From contig JAKAQR010000054.1 in NCBI GenBank assembly GCA_021819725.1, forward strand, positions 1 through 14,553: a stretch of DNA of 14,553 nucleotides, read 5' to 3'. The notes beneath the pieces were generated by a model. The model saw only the letters and a program-made list of their open reading frames with translations, did no database searches and had not been told where the DNA came from. The translations under genes were made by a program, and so were the position numbers. This DNA is from Actinomycetes bacterium (lineage in GTDB: Bacteria; Actinomycetota; Acidimicrobiia; Acidimicrobiales; Acidimicrobiaceae). The stretch's first letter is position 1. Every line of letters starts with the position of its first letter. This document shows, piece by piece, positions 13,751-14,553 of the stretch.

Positions 13751-14068
13751 TGCTTAACATGATGGGTGCTTGGGCGCGCTCCCGGAATACCATTGGCAAA
13801 CCCGATGCTCTCGCTGTTGCGCCTCAACGATGTACGCGTAGTCCACCTTGAACCAGGGCCCAGATGTGCGTGCAGTTTTGGTGTCCGTCACCGTGCAATT
13901 ATTTGGCCGCATCTCTGCATTATTGCATGGCCGTTCACATCGCTCCGTCCTTAGGACATCCGGCCCAACCGCAACTACACCGTTCGCCCCAGGTGACCGG
14001 ATTCCCAGGACGAAAAGTTGTTTTCGCGTCGGCCCTAAGGAACTAGCATTACCTTCTGGAGGTGACCA
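13751..14068. other. 318-bp intergenic region with short dyads, upstream of the exported protein
   Basis: No convincing frame is seen. TGCAAT (13894-13899) and ATTGCA (13922-13927) are inverted, and GTCCTTAGGAC (13947-13957) is an 11-bp near-palindrome around a central T. An imperfect hairpin GACGAAAA-GTTG-TTTTCGCGTC lies at about 14010-14031. These may be regulatory, but no known riboswitch is recognised and no clear promoter is seen. Confidence 0.35.
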
Positions 14069-14553
14069 ATGAGCAAGAATGCACATCGGTTGGGCTCGCG
14101 AGTCGTTATCCTAGCTATAGGCACCTGCGTAAGCGTGGGGATGCTGGCAGCTTACGTCGGATTTCCCAATGACGTGGTTCGACCACAAGTAGTTACTCAC
14201 ACCCACCGTGTATCGAGCGATATCGCGCCAACGCGGCCAGTCTCGTCGGTTCCGATTGGTGAGGCCGGAGCTGTAGTCCGTGAGGCCGAGACGAAGTTGC
14301 CATCACAATCAGCCGATGTCGCCCTTATAACTGCCCGAGGCATCACCGTCAGCGACGGGAAATATGCGGAATCTGCATTAGGTGTCGGTCAAATGATGCA
14401 TAGCTTCGAAGTGAACGAACTGGTTGGTCGTTTTGGTCAAGAGCTAAGGACATCGCCGTCGATGAGCGTGTCGACGATTGAGACGACTGTCGTCAAGTCA
14501 ATCGAACAGTCTTCAAGGTCCTATTTATTACAGGCCGTTGCCAGTGCAACGCT
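14069..14553 (+). CDS. Start of an exported or membrane-anchored protein, cut by the right edge
   Basis: The first 161 codons of a protein whose end is outside the window. GGAGGT (14058-14063) is five bases before ATG 14069, a strong site. The N-terminus (MSKNAHRLGSR) is positively charged and is followed by a hydrophobic segment at about 12-31, a signal anchor or signal peptide (no lipobox; an AAY site could be cleaved). The following 35 residues are rich in V, T, P and S, like a linker. Beyond that is a soluble part (ITARGITVSDGKYAESALGVG, then SFEVNELVGRFGQEL) I cannot place in a family. The base mix is less GC-rich than in the neighbours. Confidence 0.72.
   Translation, partial: MSKNAHRLGSRVVILAIGTCVSVGMLAAYVGFPNDVVRPQVVTHTHRVSSDIAPTRPVSSVPIGEAGAVVREAETKLPSQSADVALITARGITVSDGKYAESALGVGQMMHSFEVNELVGRFGQELRTSPSMSVSTIETTVVKSIEQSSRSYLLQAVASAT

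Noticed and set aside
13754..14086. 110-codon minus-strand frame opposite the exported protein's upstream region
   Set aside because: Unlike a real protein, no start signal, and it overlaps the strong start at 14069.

Overview
The window looks like chromosomal DNA of a moderately GC-rich actinobacterium. Protein style, GTG starts and frequent leaderless-type promoters (a TANNNT -10 box 6-7 bases before the start codon) fit this; the class Acidimicrobiia (Ferrimicrobium-like acidophiles) is a plausible home, but that is inference from family resemblance. No rRNA, tRNA, CRISPR array or intact transposase was seen.

Layout. Bases 1-593 hold no convincing complete gene, only a frame open to the left edge. 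At 594-1652 (+) lies an XRE-type regulator fused to a molybdate-type (PBP-like) binding domain, followed by a small membrane protein (1743-2162, +). On the minus strand are a two-domain 3-mercaptopyruvate/thiosulfate sulfurtransferase (2223-3062) and an EamA/DMT transporter (3165-3977). Divergent from the latter is a LigB/DODA-family extradiol dioxygenase (4162-4938, +), then a 14-TM DHA2-type MFS exporter (5208-7067, +) with a terminator-like hairpin, then a two-gene ABC exporter (7206-8836, +; ATPase and ABC-2 permease overlapping by one base). A gene-poor 789-bp stretch (8837-9625) holds repeats, including a perfect 14-bp inverted repeat.

The arsenic module is a divergent pair: arsM, As(III) methyltransferase (9626-10402, -), and arsR (10492-10851, +). 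Their 89-bp intergenic region carries a dyad between the -35 and -10 of the arsM promoter and a repeated nonamer on the arsR -35 box. No arsenite pump gene is in the window. Downstream lie a frameshifted metallo-beta-lactamase-fold pseudogene (about 11087-11615), an intact M20 metallopeptidase (11701-13107, +), a minus-strand zinc-ribbon gene whose natural reading frame appears cut by an in-frame TGA (13316-13720), and the start of an exported or membrane-anchored protein running off the right edge (14069-14553, +).

How it fits together. The middle of the window (DMT transporter, ring-cleavage-type dioxygenase, MFS and ABC exporters) reads as a toxic-compound/efflux neighbourhood. AGTTG-N10/11-CAACT dyads of the kind bound by MarR-type repressors occur before the sulfurtransferase, the dioxygenase and the MFS gene, hinting at a shared regulator encoded elsewhere. 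The arsenic pair is a separate self-regulated detoxification unit. The points most worth a second look are the interrupted zinc-ribbon gene, the ABC operon start (a perfect Shine-Dalgarno serving a 5-codon frame that stops and restarts in frame), the shared dyads, and the unusual cysteine layout of ArsR.
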